Notes under the pieces: generated by a model
The model's database searches: none
The model's input: the letters and a program-made list of their open reading frames with translations, nothing else
What the model was told of the DNA's origin: nothing
Position numbers and translations under genes: made by a program
DNA from: Tepidamorphus gemmatus
GTDB lineage: Bacteria > Pseudomonadota > Alphaproteobacteria > Rhizobiales > Tepidamorphaceae
Direction: 5' to 3'
Assembly (NCBI RefSeq): GCF_004346195.1
Contig: NZ_SMAK01000009.1
Span: forward strand, 1-64,000
Length of the DNA: 64,000 bases
Part shown: positions 1 through 9,110 of the stretch, piece after piece
Position numbering within the stretch: the first letter of the stretch is position 1
Layout of the letters: the number at the start of each line of letters is the position of its first letter

Positions 1-419
1 CCGACACGGCGCGGGCGGCATAGGCCACACATCCCGACGCCGCCCGCGCCATGTCGGATCGCGAAAACCGCTTGCGCAACGTGACGGCATCTCACGGCAC
101 TGGCACCGGCGGCCATGGCCAGCGCCTCGGCATGGCGCCAGAGCGCGCGCCCGACGCCGCGGCCGATCGCGTGCGGTTCGACGAAGCAGGCACGCACCTC
201 GGCCTCGCTGTCCGCGATGGCGAGCTCGAGCACGCCAGCCGCCATACCGTCAAGCTCGGCAACCCACACGGCACCGGCAGCGATCTGCTCGCTGCGAACG
301 CGCAGATCATCGCGGCAGGCCTCGAGGAAGGCCGCATCATAGCCCCAGTGGGCTTTCGCCCGCATCACGAGAGCCGACAGCTCATCGGCCTCGTTCCGGC
401 GTGCGAGGCGGATCAGCAT
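1..419 (-). CDS. GNAT-like acetyltransferase, 3' end cut by window
   Basis: An open frame starts at an ATG (419, sequence MLIRLARRNEADELSALVMR) and runs off the left edge without a stop, about 139 codons visible. The N-terminal Arg-Leu-Ala strand, a segment reading VWVAELDGMAAGVLELAI, and an acetyl-CoA P-loop-like VEPHAIGRGVGRALWRHAE (pattern Gly-x-Gly-x-Gly) are what one expects of GNAT N-acetyltransferases. The usual later motif (acidic-Pro-Asn-Ala...Phe-Tyr) is not seen; the frame reads CRHVAQAVFAIRHGAGG instead, so the C-terminal part is divergent or shifted. Substrate unknown. It lies downstream of ilvC on the same strand, 133 bases away, with a palindrome between them. Confidence 0.5.
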   Translation of the reverse strand, partial: MLIRLARRNEADELSALVMRAKAHWGYDAAFLEACRDDLRVRSEQIAAGAVWVAELDGMAAGVLELAIADSEAEVRACFVEPHAIGRGVGRALWRHAEALAMAAGASAVRCRHVAQAVFAIRHGAGGVGMCGLCRPRRV

Positions 420-513
420 CGCGCCACCTTGCCCGGCCCCCTGCCTTCGGCCGCGGAAGTGTCTCGAACGACGGACGAACGGACGTTGCCAAGCCCGGTG
501 CGCCCGACCGGAA

Positions 514-533
514 GTCCGGCGCCGGCGCCGGAC
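514..533. terminator. 20-bp perfect palindrome downstream of ilvC
   Basis: A perfectly self-complementary GC-only stretch (gtccggcg...cgccggac) lies 20 bases past the ilvC stop. It can fold as a hairpin in ilvC mRNA. There is no T-run after it on the minus strand, so it may be a processing or 3'-stabilising hairpin rather than an intrinsic terminator. Confidence 0.35.
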
Positions 534-552
534 CTCGCTGTTTCGGTCGCGC

Positions 553-1905
<1,353 letters not shown>

Positions 1906-2739
1906 ATGTTGGCACCGCCCGGTGAGGACCGATCGTCGTCGCTGCGCGGCGGCAATGGGCGTTCGCGCACGCGGATCATGGGGATCCTCAACGTGACGCC
2001 GGATTCCTTCTCCGATGGTGGCCGCTTCAATCGCCTCGACGCGGCCGTCGCCCAGGCCCGGAAAATGGCCGCGGAAGGGGCCGACATCATCGATGTCGGC
2101 GGCGAATCGACCCGGCCGGGCTACCTCCCCATCGACGCAGACGAGGAGCTGGCGCGCGTGCTGCCGGTCCTGGAGGCCATCGTGCCGATCGTCGGCATCC
2201 CGGTCTCGATCGACACGCGCAAGTCCGCGGTCGCCCGGGCGGCCCTGCGCGCCGGAGCACGCATGGTCAACGATATCTGGGGCCTGCAGCGCGACCCGAC
2301 TCTTGCAGAGCTGGCGGCAGAGGCCGACGTCGAAACGATCGCCATGCACAACCGCGATACCGTCGATCCGGCGATCGACATCATCGACGACATGCTGAGG
2401 TTCTTCGAGGTGACGATCGACATCGCCCGGCGGGCCGGCATCCGCGAGGACCGACTGATCCTCGATCCCGGCATCGGTTTCGGCAAGACCCTGGAACAGA
2501 ACCTCCGGGCCGTTAAGCATATCGGCGCGATCCGCGCGCTCGGCTTTCCGGTCCTGCTCGGCGTGTCGCGCAAATCCTCGATCGGCAGGATAACCGGCCG
2601 GGAGGTTGGCGACCGGCTCGCCGGCACGATCGCCATGAATGCCTGGGCGCTGCGCGATGGTGTCGACATCATCCGCGTCCACGACGTTGCCGAACACGTC
2701 GATGCGCGTGCGATCAGCGAGGCGCTCCGCGATGCGTGA
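1906..2739 (+). CDS. folP: dihydropteroate synthase
   Basis: FolP joins p-aminobenzoate to 6-hydroxymethyl-dihydropterin pyrophosphate, giving dihydropteroate; it is the sulfonamide target. The family blocks are plain: MGILNVTPDSFSDGGRF (pterin loop), IIDVGGESTRPGY (sulfonamide/pABA loop), DPGIGFGKTLEQN, GVSRKSSIGRI and RVHDV at the end. The frame is open 102 codons upstream, but the ATG at 1906 has GGAG five bases before it and gives 277 residues, the usual size. folB begins inside its last codons, so folP-folB-folK is a translationally coupled folate operon making consecutive pterin-branch steps. Confidence 0.95.
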   Translation: MLAPPGEDRSSSLRGGNGRSRTRIMGILNVTPDSFSDGGRFNRLDAAVAQARKMAAEGADIIDVGGESTRPGYLPIDADEELARVLPVLEAIVPIVGIPVSIDTRKSAVARAALRAGARMVNDIWGLQRDPTLAELAAEADVETIAMHNRDTVDPAIDIIDDMLRFFEVTIDIARRAGIREDRLILDPGIGFGKTLEQNLRAVKHIGAIRALGFPVLLGVSRKSSIGRITGREVGDRLAGTIAMNAWALRDGVDIIRVHDVAEHVDARAISEALRDA

Positions 2740-3118
2740 CCGACGACGCGACGGCGGCGACCGCGTCTTCTTCCGCGGAATTGTCCTGTTCGCCCGCCAC
2801 GGCGTGAAGGCCGAGGAGGAGCGGCTCGGCCAGCGATTCGAGATCGACCTCGATTGCCATCTCGATCTGGCGCCGGCGGGCAGCACTGACGACGTGACCC
2901 TGACAATCGACTACGGCGAGGTCTATACGCTCGTCCGCGACATCGTCGAGGGCGAGCGCTTCTATCTGATCGAGGCGCTCGCCGAGCGCATCGCCGGCGG
3001 CCTGCTCGCCCGCTTTGCCCGGATCGACGATGTCCGTGTCGAGATCCGCAAGCCGGCGGCCCCCGTGGCAGGCGTGTTCGACACGGTCGGCGTCGAGATC
3101 ATCAGGCGCCGGCAATGA
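2732..3118 (+). CDS. folB: dihydroneopterin aldolase
   Basis: FolB splits 7,8-dihydroneopterin into 6-hydroxymethyl-7,8-dihydropterin and glycolaldehyde, supplying the substrate of FolK. The 128-residue product has the tunnelling-fold features: VFFRGIVLFARHGVKAEEERLGQRFEIDL at the start (conserved Gly and Glu-rich turn), IDYGEVYTLV, and EIRKPAAPVAGVFDTVGVEI with the lysine and Pro of the active-site strand. The ATG at 2732 overlaps the last codons of folP, and its stop overlaps the folK start (ATGA), as in a coupled operon. Confidence 0.94.
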   Translation: MRDRRRDGGDRVFFRGIVLFARHGVKAEEERLGQRFEIDLDCHLDLAPAGSTDDVTLTIDYGEVYTLVRDIVEGERFYLIEALAERIAGGLLARFARIDDVRVEIRKPAAPVAGVFDTVGVEIIRRRQ

Positions 3119-3621
3119 TCGAGGTGGGGTTCAGTCTCGGCAGCAATGTCGGTGACAAGCTCGGCAATCTCGAACGCGCGCTGACGCTGCTGTTCGACGG
3201 ACCGACCGTCAGCTTCGGCGCCTGCTCGTCATTCTATCGGACGGCACCGTGGGGCTATGCGGCGCAGGACTGGTTCGTCAACCTCTGCGCCGTCGGGCGG
3301 ACCGACCTCGCCCCCGATGCCCTGCTCGCCCGCTGCAAGGCGGTGGAGGCAGCGGTCGGGCGGGAGAAGACATTCCGCTGGGGACCGCGGATCATCGACG
3401 TCGACATCCTCTATTACGGGACCGACGAGATCGAGGAGCCAGACCTCGCCATCCCGCACCGAGAACTGTTCAATCGCGGTTTCGTGCTCGTGCCCCTTGC
3501 CGAGATACGTCCGGACCTCATCCTGTCCGGGCGTGATGTTGGCGCGGAGGCAAGGCGCTTCGCCGGCGAGCCGATGCCGGTGGTCGCGCCGCCATGGACT
3601 CCTCAGTCTGCGCCGGACTGA
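3115..3621 (+). CDS. folK: HPPK, hydroxymethyl-dihydropterin pyrophosphokinase
   Basis: FolK transfers pyrophosphate from ATP to 6-hydroxymethyl-7,8-dihydropterin, the step directly before FolP. The 168-residue product opens with FSLGSNVGDKLGNLERAL and carries the HPPK signature GPRIIDVDILYYG (two Asp binding Mg2+) followed by PHRELFNRGFVLVPLAEI. The ATG overlaps the folB stop in an ATGA. The last 19 bases overlap the 3' end of the convergent helicase gene. Confidence 0.96.
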   Translation: MIEVGFSLGSNVGDKLGNLERALTLLFDGPTVSFGACSSFYRTAPWGYAAQDWFVNLCAVGRTDLAPDALLARCKAVEAAVGREKTFRWGPRIIDVDILYYGTDEIEEPDLAIPHRELFNRGFVLVPLAEIRPDLILSGRDVGAEARRFAGEPMPVVAPPWTPQSAPD

Positions 3622-4736
3622 ACGATTGTGATCCGCTCCGCCGCCCGCGTGATTGCGGTGTAGAGCCAGCGCTCGCGGGTGTCCTTGAAGGCGAAGCTCT
3701 CGTCGAACAGCAGGATGTCATCCCATTGCGAGCCCTGCGCCTTGTGGACGGTCAGCGCATAACCGTAGTCGAACTCGTCGAAATTGCGCCGCTGGGCCCA
3801 CGGCACCTCCTCGGCACTCTCAAACATGGCCTTCAGCACCCGGATCTTGGCGAGACTGCCATACGGTCCCTCGTCCTCGGCCTTGACCATCATCGACAGC
3901 GCCTGCGCCTTGCCCGTGCCGACCGACATGACCCGCCACAGGCTGCCGTTGAGCAACCCCTTCTCGGAGTTGTTGCGGAGGCACACGAGCTTGTCTCCCG
4001 CGGCCGGCAGCGCACCGTCGAAGCCCTTGAGCTCGCGGATGCGCTGGTTGTAGCGCCGGCGGGTGCGGTTGATGCCGAGCAGTACCTGGTCGGCGGAGAG
4101 CACCTGCGCTGCATCGATCTCGGACTTGCCGATCACGCGGCTGTCGCCGTAGCGCCCCGGCTCGAGACGGCCGCCCTCGCGGACGATCTGCGCGAGCGCC
4201 ACGATCGGATTGTCGCGCGCCTGACGGTGCACCTCGGTCAGCAGGATATCCGGCTCATGCTCGGTGAAGAAGCCACCGCCGGAGATCGGGGGAAGCTGAC
4301 CGGGGTCACCGAGCACCAGCACCGGCGTGCCGAACGACAGCAGATCGCGGCCGAGCGCCTCATCGACCATCGAGCATTCGTCGACGACGATCAGCTTCGC
4401 CTTGGCGACCGGGCTCATGCGGTTCAGCGAGAAGGTCGGCGAGACCACCGTCTTGCCGCTCTCCTCGTCCTCCAACGTCTCCTCGCCGCGCGGCCGGTAG
4501 ATCAGAGAATGGATCGTCCGCGCCCCCTCGCAACCGCGATTGCGCATCACCTGCGCCGCCTTGCCGGTGAAAGCGGCGTAGAGCACCTCGCCGTCCACCT
4601 CTTCGGCGATCCGCCGGGCAAGCATGGTCTTGCCCGTCCCTGCATAGCCGAACAGCCGGAACACCTGCCTGTCGCCGGACCTGAGCCAGCGCGAGACGGC
4701 CCTCAGGGCATCGTCCTGACCAGGCGAGAGCTTCAC
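3603..4736 (-). CDS. RecD/Dda-like superfamily 1 DNA helicase
   Basis: A compact 377-residue SF1 helicase of the AAA_30/UvrD_C_2 type. Motifs in order: FGYAGTGKTMLARRI (Walker A, about residue 30), TFTGKAA-like motif reading AFTGKAAQV, VVDECSMVDEALG (Walker B, motif II), LGDPGQLPPISGG (motif III), TVHKAQGSQWDDILLF and TAITRAAERI (motifs V-VI). It lacks the N-terminal domain of exonuclease V RecD, so it is better seen as a free-standing RecD2/Dda-like 5'-3' helicase, probably for repair or replication restart. A GTTC-N7-GTTC SOS box lies 120 bases upstream, which fits a damage-induced role. Confidence 0.88.
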   Translation of the reverse strand: MKLSPGQDDALRAVSRWLRSGDRQVFRLFGYAGTGKTMLARRIAEEVDGEVLYAAFTGKAAQVMRNRGCEGARTIHSLIYRPRGEETLEDEESGKTVVSPTFSLNRMSPVAKAKLIVVDECSMVDEALGRDLLSFGTPVLVLGDPGQLPPISGGGFFTEHEPDILLTEVHRQARDNPIVALAQIVREGGRLEPGRYGDSRVIGKSEIDAAQVLSADQVLLGINRTRRRYNQRIRELKGFDGALPAAGDKLVCLRNNSEKGLLNGSLWRVMSVGTGKAQALSMMVKAEDEGPYGSLAKIRVLKAMFESAEEVPWAQRRNFDEFDYGYALTVHKAQGSQWDDILLFDESFAFKDTRERWLYTAITRAAERITIVQSGAD

Positions 4737-4855
4737 CGGCGGCTCATCCGTTCACGCGCGCGGAGCCGCCGCGCCACAGCATCTGTTGCCCAACCGCGAA
4801 GGTGCTGGGCCCATGCATCCCCTCCACACGCGCCGCAATAGCACCGCGGCAATCG

Positions 4856-4870
4856 GAACAAGACAGGAAC
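4856..4870 (-). promoter_or_regulatory. alphaproteobacterial LexA (SOS) box
   Basis: On the minus strand the sequence reads GTTC CTGTCTT GTTC, an exact match to the GTTC-N7-GTTC box that alphaproteobacterial LexA binds. It is 120 bases upstream of the RecD-like helicase start and 15 bases downstream of the aminotransferase stop. Its second half (TTGTTC) could also serve as a -35 element. The neighbouring region 4737-4884 holds no gene. Confidence 0.72.
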
Positions 4871-4884
4871 AAACCCCAGTGATG

Positions 4885-5799
4885 TCAAGCCATCGACCGG
4901 GGCGCCGGAATGTCCTTGACCGCGACGGTCCAGTCCGGACGCGTGTGCGCGGCCCAGTAGGCCTCGATCAGCTTCGAGGTGATCGGCCCTGGCCGGCCGT
5001 CGCCGACCTTGGCGCCATCCAGACTGGTGACCGGCATGATCCCGCCGGCCGTCGAGGTCGCGAACAGTTCGTCGGCAGCCCTGGTCTCGGCGAGGCTGAC
5101 CGGCCGCGCCACGGCCTCGATGCCCGCCTCAGCAAGCAGGTCCAGCGCCGACAGACGGGTGATGCCGTGCAGCACACCGCTGTCGGGCGTGGCGACGCGA
5201 CCGTCCTTGACCACGAACAGGTTGAAGCCCGGCCCCTCGGTGATGTTGCCGGCACCGTCGGGCAGGACGACCGTGCGGGCACCACGCTCATAGGCCTCGA
5301 ACATGCCCCTTACCAGGTCGAGCCAGTGATAGTTCTTCACGGTCGGATCGACCGACAGCGGCGAGATGCGCTGGGTTTCGGCAATCGCGACCGACAGACC
5401 GGCATCGCGCTCCTCAGGTCTCAGGATCCAGCCGAACGGGATGACGAAGGCTATGAAGCGGTTGATCGCATCGCGCGGATCGCGGCTGAAGGTCGGCGAG
5501 ACACCGCGCGTCATGATCATCTCGACATAGGCGTCCTCCAAGTCCGCCCGGCGCACGCATTCGGCAAGGATCGCCGCGACCTCGTCCCTGTCGTAGGGGC
5601 ACGCCATCCTGAGCTTGTCGACGGAGGCGAAGAAGCGGTCGAGATGCCTGTCCAGCCGAAAGAACCGCCCCTTCCAGACATGCACCACGTCATAGGTTGC
5701 GTCCGAACGCAGGAAGCCCCAGTCGAGCACGGATATCTTGGCATCCTCGATGGCGCAGAACGCGCCGTCCAGGAAGGCACAGCCGGGCGGATACTGCAT
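4885..5799 (-). CDS. class IV aminotransferase, (R)-amine transaminase-like
   Basis: A fold-type IV PLP enzyme (family of branched-chain, D-amino-acid and (R)-amine transaminases) of 304 residues. The PLP lysine is in DPTVKNYHWLDLV (near residue 160); TEGPGFNLFVV, LHGITRLSALDL and STAGGIMPVTSLDG line the cofactor site. The stretch SDATYDVVHVWKGRFFRLD resembles, as I recall them, Arthrobacter-type (R)-amine transaminases more than IlvE or D-alanine transaminase. The ATG overlaps the ilvN stop (TGATG), so it is coupled to acetolactate synthase. A role in branched-chain or D-amino acid transamination is inferred from context; substrate is unproven. A GTG codon just before the ATG is an alternative start. 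Confidence 0.85.
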   Translation of the reverse strand: MQYPPGCAFLDGAFCAIEDAKISVLDWGFLRSDATYDVVHVWKGRFFRLDRHLDRFFASVDKLRMACPYDRDEVAAILAECVRRADLEDAYVEMIMTRGVSPTFSRDPRDAINRFIAFVIPFGWILRPEERDAGLSVAIAETQRISPLSVDPTVKNYHWLDLVRGMFEAYERGARTVVLPDGAGNITEGPGFNLFVVKDGRVATPDSGVLHGITRLSALDLLAEAGIEAVARPVSLAETRAADELFATSTAGGIMPVTSLDGAKVGDGRPGPITSKLIEAYWAAHTRPDWTVAVKDIPAPRSMA

Positions 5800-6314
5800 C
5801 ACAGCGCCTCGGGCCCGCGCTGGATGGCGGCCACGCCGCTGCGCGAGACCTCGACGAGCCCGAGCGGCTTCATGATCGCAATGAACTGGTCGATCTTCGC
5901 GGATCGTCCGGTGATCTCGAAGACGAAATGCTCGGTGGTTGCGTCGACCACCTGCGCCCGGAAGGCATCGGCCAGCCGCAGCGCCTCGACCCTCAGCTCA
6001 CCCTTTCCCGCCACCTTGATCAGCGCCAGTTCGCGCTCCAGCGGCTTGCCGCCGGCCGTCAGGTCTATGACCCGGTGCACCGGCACCAGCCGTTCGAGCT
6101 GATGGCGGATCTGCTCGATCACCATCGGCGTCCCCGTGGTGACGATGGTGATGCGCGAAAGATGCTTCTCGTGCTCGGTCTCCGACACAGTCAGCGAATC
6201 GATGTTGTAGCCGCGGCCCGAGAACAGACCGATGACCCGCGCGAGCACGCCTGGCTCGTTGTCGACCAGCACCGAGAGCGTATGCTGTTCGAGCGCTTCA
6301 ACCTTCTGCAACAT
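5799..6314 (-). CDS. ilvN: acetolactate synthase, small regulatory subunit
   Basis: This subunit activates the IlvB catalytic subunit and carries valine feedback inhibition. The 171-residue product has an N-terminal ACT domain starting TLSVLVDNEPGVLARVIGLF followed by SGRGYNIDSLTV, where the valine-binding Asn-Glu-Pro-Gly turn is intact, and the C-terminal ALS_ss domain with ELALIKV and THEFVFEITG-like TEHFVFEITG. Length matches the IlvH/IlvN type of alphaproteobacteria. It lies 14 bases after a glutathione S-transferase gene, not directly after ilvB, and overlaps the aminotransferase start. Confidence 0.95.
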   Translation of the reverse strand: MLQKVEALEQHTLSVLVDNEPGVLARVIGLFSGRGYNIDSLTVSETEHEKHLSRITIVTTGTPMVIEQIRHQLERLVPVHRVIDLTAGGKPLERELALIKVAGKGELRVEALRLADAFRAQVVDATTEHFVFEITGRSAKIDQFIAIMKPLGLVEVSRSGVAAIQRGPEAL

Positions 6315-6327
6315 TCTTCCTTCCGCG

Positions 6328-6999
6328 CTATCGAGCTTCGGCGATCGCCGGCTCGTCCACCTCGTCGATATCGAGCACCCACGGCTCGACGATCCCTGCC
6401 GCCTTCCAGGCCCTGAAGGCGGGAAGATCCATCACCGCCGCCATGTATGCACCGGCTTCCTCGTCGACAGGAATGGAATATCCGTCGAAGCGGGCGACGA
6501 CCGGCGCATACATCGCATCCGCCGCCGTGAAGTCGCCGAACAGGAACGGTCCGTCGTGGCCGAACCGCCGCCGGCAATCGCTCCAAAGCTGCTGGACCCG
6601 CGCGACGTCGCGCGTCACCTCGGCCCCTCGGTCGCGCCAGCCGAAGCGCTTCCGGAGATTCATCGGACAGGCGCTGCGCAGCGCGGAGAAACCGGCATGC
6701 ATCTCGCTCGAAATCGCCCGCGCGTGCGCCCGCGCGGCCGGATCGGCCGGCCAGAGTCCGGCGTCGGGAAACCGTTCGGCAAGGTATTCCAGGATCGCGA
6801 GCGACTCCCACACGGTAACGTCGCCGTCGATCAGGATCGGCACCTTCGCGGCCGGCGAGCGCGCCAGCAGCCGGGTCCGGGTGTCGGGCTGATCGAGGGG
6901 AACGAGGTCCTCCTCGAACGCGATCCCGGCAACGCTCATCGCCAGCCACGGCCTCAGCGACCACGACGAGTAGTTCTTGTTGCCGATGACGAGCTTCAT
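6328..6999 (-). CDS. glutathione S-transferase family protein
   Basis: A 223-residue cytosolic-type GST. The N-terminal thioredoxin-like domain has SSWSLRPWLAM (likely catalytic Ser and helix alpha1) and KVPILIDGDVTVWESLAILEYL, the glutathione gamma-glutamyl site (cis-Pro in VP and Glu-Ser). The alpha-helical C-terminal domain carries FGDFTAADAMYAPV. The SSWSLRPW start places it near the uncharacterised GST group often found in proteobacteria rather than near maleylacetoacetate isomerase. It sits between ilvB and ilvN on the same strand, an unusual place; any link to branched-chain synthesis is not evident. Confidence 0.88.
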   Translation of the reverse strand: MKLVIGNKNYSSWSLRPWLAMSVAGIAFEEDLVPLDQPDTRTRLLARSPAAKVPILIDGDVTVWESLAILEYLAERFPDAGLWPADPAARAHARAISSEMHAGFSALRSACPMNLRKRFGWRDRGAEVTRDVARVQQLWSDCRRRFGHDGPFLFGDFTAADAMYAPVVARFDGYSIPVDEEAGAYMAAVMDLPAFRAWKAAGIVEPWVLDIDEVDEPAIAEAR

Positions 7000-7164
7000 G
7001 GCGATCGACGTCCCGATGGCTTCAACCCGCCGATTCCTGCCCAGGCGTCATTCCGTTCGGCGCGCAACGCGGGGCCGGGATCGGACCGCGCAGACCGATC
7101 AGCGCGACCCTATCCGGGCTCGGCCGTCCGGTCGTCAGGAATGACATGCGATGGAGCGCCCACA

Positions 7165-8931
7165 TTACACCAGCATCTTGCCTTCTTCATCGATCGCAGT
7201 CGCGATATCCTCGTCGTCCACCTCGGCGCCGAGCAGCATCTCGTTGTGGGCCTTGCCCGAGGGGATCATCGGAAAGCAGTTGGCGAGCGCGGCGACCCGG
7301 CAGTCGAAGATCACCGGGCGCTTGACGTCGATCATCTCGCGGATCGCATCGTCGAGCTCGTCCGGTTTCTCCGCTCTCAGGCCGACGGCTCCATAGGCCT
7401 CCGCCAGCTTCACGAAATCGGGCAGCGACTCGTTGTAGGAGTGCGAGATCCGGTTGCCGTGCAGCAATTGCTGCCACTGCCGGACCATGCCCATGTACTG
7501 GTTGTTGAGGATGAAGATCTTCACCGGCAGCTCGTACTGAACCGCCGTCGAAATTTCCTGCATCGTCATCAGCACCGAGGCATCGCCCGCGATGTCGATG
7601 ACGAGCGCGTCGGGATGGGCGAGCTGGACGCCGATGGTGGCCGGCAGACCGTAACCCATCGTGCCGAGGCCACCGGACGTCATCCAGCGATTGGGATGCT
7701 CGAACTTGTAGAACTGCGCCGCCCACATCTGGTGCTGACCGACTTCGGTCGTGATATAGGTCTCCCGGTCCTTGGTCAGCTCGTAGAGACGCTCCACCGC
7801 ATATTGCGGCATGATCACGTCGGTGCTGGGCCGGTAGCGCAGGCAGTTGCGCGCCCGCCAGGCGTCGATCTGCGTCCACCAGACCTTCAACGCTGCCTTG
7901 TCGACCTGCGCGGCATTCGACCGCCAGATCCGGATCATGTCCTCGAGCACATAGCCGACGTCGCCGACGATCGGGACGTCAACCTTGACGTTCTTGTTGA
8001 TCGACGATGGGTCGATGTCGATGTGAATTTTCCTCGAGTTCGGCGCGAAAGCGTCGAGCCGGCCGGTGATCCGGTCATCGAAGCGCGCCCCGATGCAGAT
8101 CATGACGTCGCAATCATGCATCGCCATGTTGGCTTCGTAGGTCCCGTGCATGCCGAGCATTCCGAGCCACTGCTTGTCGGAGGCCGGATAGGCGCCGAGG
8201 CCCATCAGCGTCGAGGTGATCGGAAAGCCGGTCATGCGCACCAGCTCGCGCAGGAGCTGGCTCGCCTCGGGCCCGGAATTGATGACGCCGCCGCCGGTGT
8301 AGAACACCGGCTTTCGCGCCCCCGCCATCAGGTCGACGGCAGCGCGGATTGCCTCGAGATCGCCCTTGACGCGCGGCTTGTAGGTCTTGTGCTCGATGTT
8401 CTTGGGCCCGACATAGGGGCCGACACTGAGCTGGATGTCCTTCGGGATGTCGACCAGCACCGGGCCGGGCCGGCCGTTCTGCGCGACGTAGAAGGCCTCA
8501 TGCAGAATGCGGGCGAGGTCGCGGACGTCCTTCACCAGCCAATTGTGCTTGGTGCAGGGCCGGGTGATGCCGACCGTATCGCACTCCTGGAAGGCGTCGT
8601 TGCCGATCAGATGCGTGGCGACCTGACCGGAGATGCACACCAGCGGGATCGAATCCATCAGCGCGTCGGTGAGGCCGGTGACCGCGTTCGTCGCACCGGG
8701 ACCGGAGGTGACGAGCACCACGCCGACCTTGCCGGTGGAGCGGGCGTAGCCCTCCGCCGCATGGGTCGCGCCCTGCTCGTGGCGCACCAGGATGTGCTCG
8801 ATCTGGTCCTGCTGGAAGATCGCATCGTAGATCGGCAGTACCGCGCCGCCCGGATAGCCGAAGATGAACTCGACCCCCTGGTCCTTCAGCGCCTTGAGGA
8901 CGATTTCCGCGCCGGTCAGTTCCTCGGTCAT
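7165..8931 (-). CDS. ilvB: acetolactate synthase, large catalytic subunit
   Basis: The thiamin-diphosphate enzyme condenses pyruvate with pyruvate or 2-oxobutyrate. The 588-residue product has the three domains: N-terminal pyrimidine-binding (FIFGYPGGAVLPIYDAI with catalytic Glu in VRHEQGATHAAEGYAR), a central FAD domain (GARFDDRITGRLDAFAP), and the C-terminal TPP-binding domain with GDASVLMTMQEISTAV and ILNNQYMGMVRQWQ. MTEELTGAEIV is the family start, with an AAAGGG site upstream; the frame's earlier start would overlap the leader terminator. Expression is apparently set by the attenuator at 8972-9076. GST and ilvN follow downstream. Confidence 0.97.
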   Translation of the reverse strand: MTEELTGAEIVLKALKDQGVEFIFGYPGGAVLPIYDAIFQQDQIEHILVRHEQGATHAAEGYARSTGKVGVVLVTSGPGATNAVTGLTDALMDSIPLVCISGQVATHLIGNDAFQECDTVGITRPCTKHNWLVKDVRDLARILHEAFYVAQNGRPGPVLVDIPKDIQLSVGPYVGPKNIEHKTYKPRVKGDLEAIRAAVDLMAGARKPVFYTGGGVINSGPEASQLLRELVRMTGFPITSTLMGLGAYPASDKQWLGMLGMHGTYEANMAMHDCDVMICIGARFDDRITGRLDAFAPNSRKIHIDIDPSSINKNVKVDVPIVGDVGYVLEDMIRIWRSNAAQVDKAALKVWWTQIDAWRARNCLRYRPSTDVIMPQYAVERLYELTKDRETYITTEVGQHQMWAAQFYKFEHPNRWMTSGGLGTMGYGLPATIGVQLAHPDALVIDIAGDASVLMTMQEISTAVQYELPVKIFILNNQYMGMVRQWQQLLHGNRISHSYNESLPDFVKLAEAYGAVGLRAEKPDELDDAIREMIDVKRPVIFDCRVAALANCFPMIPSGKAHNEMLLGAEVDDEDIATAIDEEGKMLV

Positions 8932-8971
8932 TACGGCAGCCCTTTCATCTCGTGCTCGTCGTTCGGCCAAC

Positions 8972-8993
8972 AAAAAAGGCCCTCGAAGGGCCT
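8972..8993 (-). terminator. intrinsic terminator (attenuator) ahead of ilvB
   Basis: On the minus strand a 7-bp stem AGGCCCT/AGGGCCT with a TCG loop is followed by six T residues, a textbook Rho-independent terminator. It ends 41 bases before the ilvB start and therefore lies inside the ilvB leader, where its only sensible role is regulated premature termination. Confidence 0.88.
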
Positions 8994-8998
8994 GTCGT

Positions 8999-9047
8999 GC
9001 GCGCCAGCGTCCGCGACGGTCAGACCACCGTCACGCTCCTGGCGCGC
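8999..9047 (-). promoter_or_regulatory. large leader hairpin of the ilvB attenuator
   Basis: On the minus strand GCGCGCCAG pairs with CTGGCGCGC (9 bp), then AGCGT with ACGCT (after one bulged G) and GACGGT with ACCGTC, leaving the loop ggtctg. The 5' arm is made of the last ten leader-peptide codons and the loop holds the leader stop codon, so a ribosome reading the leader would open this structure. The intrinsic terminator starts six bases later. Confidence 0.75.
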
Positions 9048-9076
9048 CTGCGTACGATAAGGATGTTTCCGGACAC
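9020..9076 (-). CDS. ilvB leader peptide (18 aa)
   Basis: A short frame reading MSGNILIVRRRARSVTVV starts with GTG, has GGAG seven bases upstream and stops at 9020. Seven of its 18 codons are Ile, Leu or Val, clustered as ILIV and VTVV. It lies 28 bases from the predicted transcription start and overlaps the 5' arm of the leader hairpin, followed by a terminator and then ilvB. This is the classic layout of transcription attenuation by branched-chain aminoacyl-tRNA supply. It is too short for routine gene calling and may be unannotated. Confidence 0.82.
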   Translation of the reverse strand: MSGNILIVRRRARSVTVV

Positions 9077-9110
9077 GCCGGGACTCCATTCGGATCGTTT
9101 CGTGACGGGC

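Noticed and set aside
6232-9060. A 942-codon plus-strand open frame
   Set aside because: It runs antisense through ilvN, GST and ilvB, whose products are clear; its own translation is Arg/Asp/His-rich with no recognisable domain. High GC keeps such antisense frames open.
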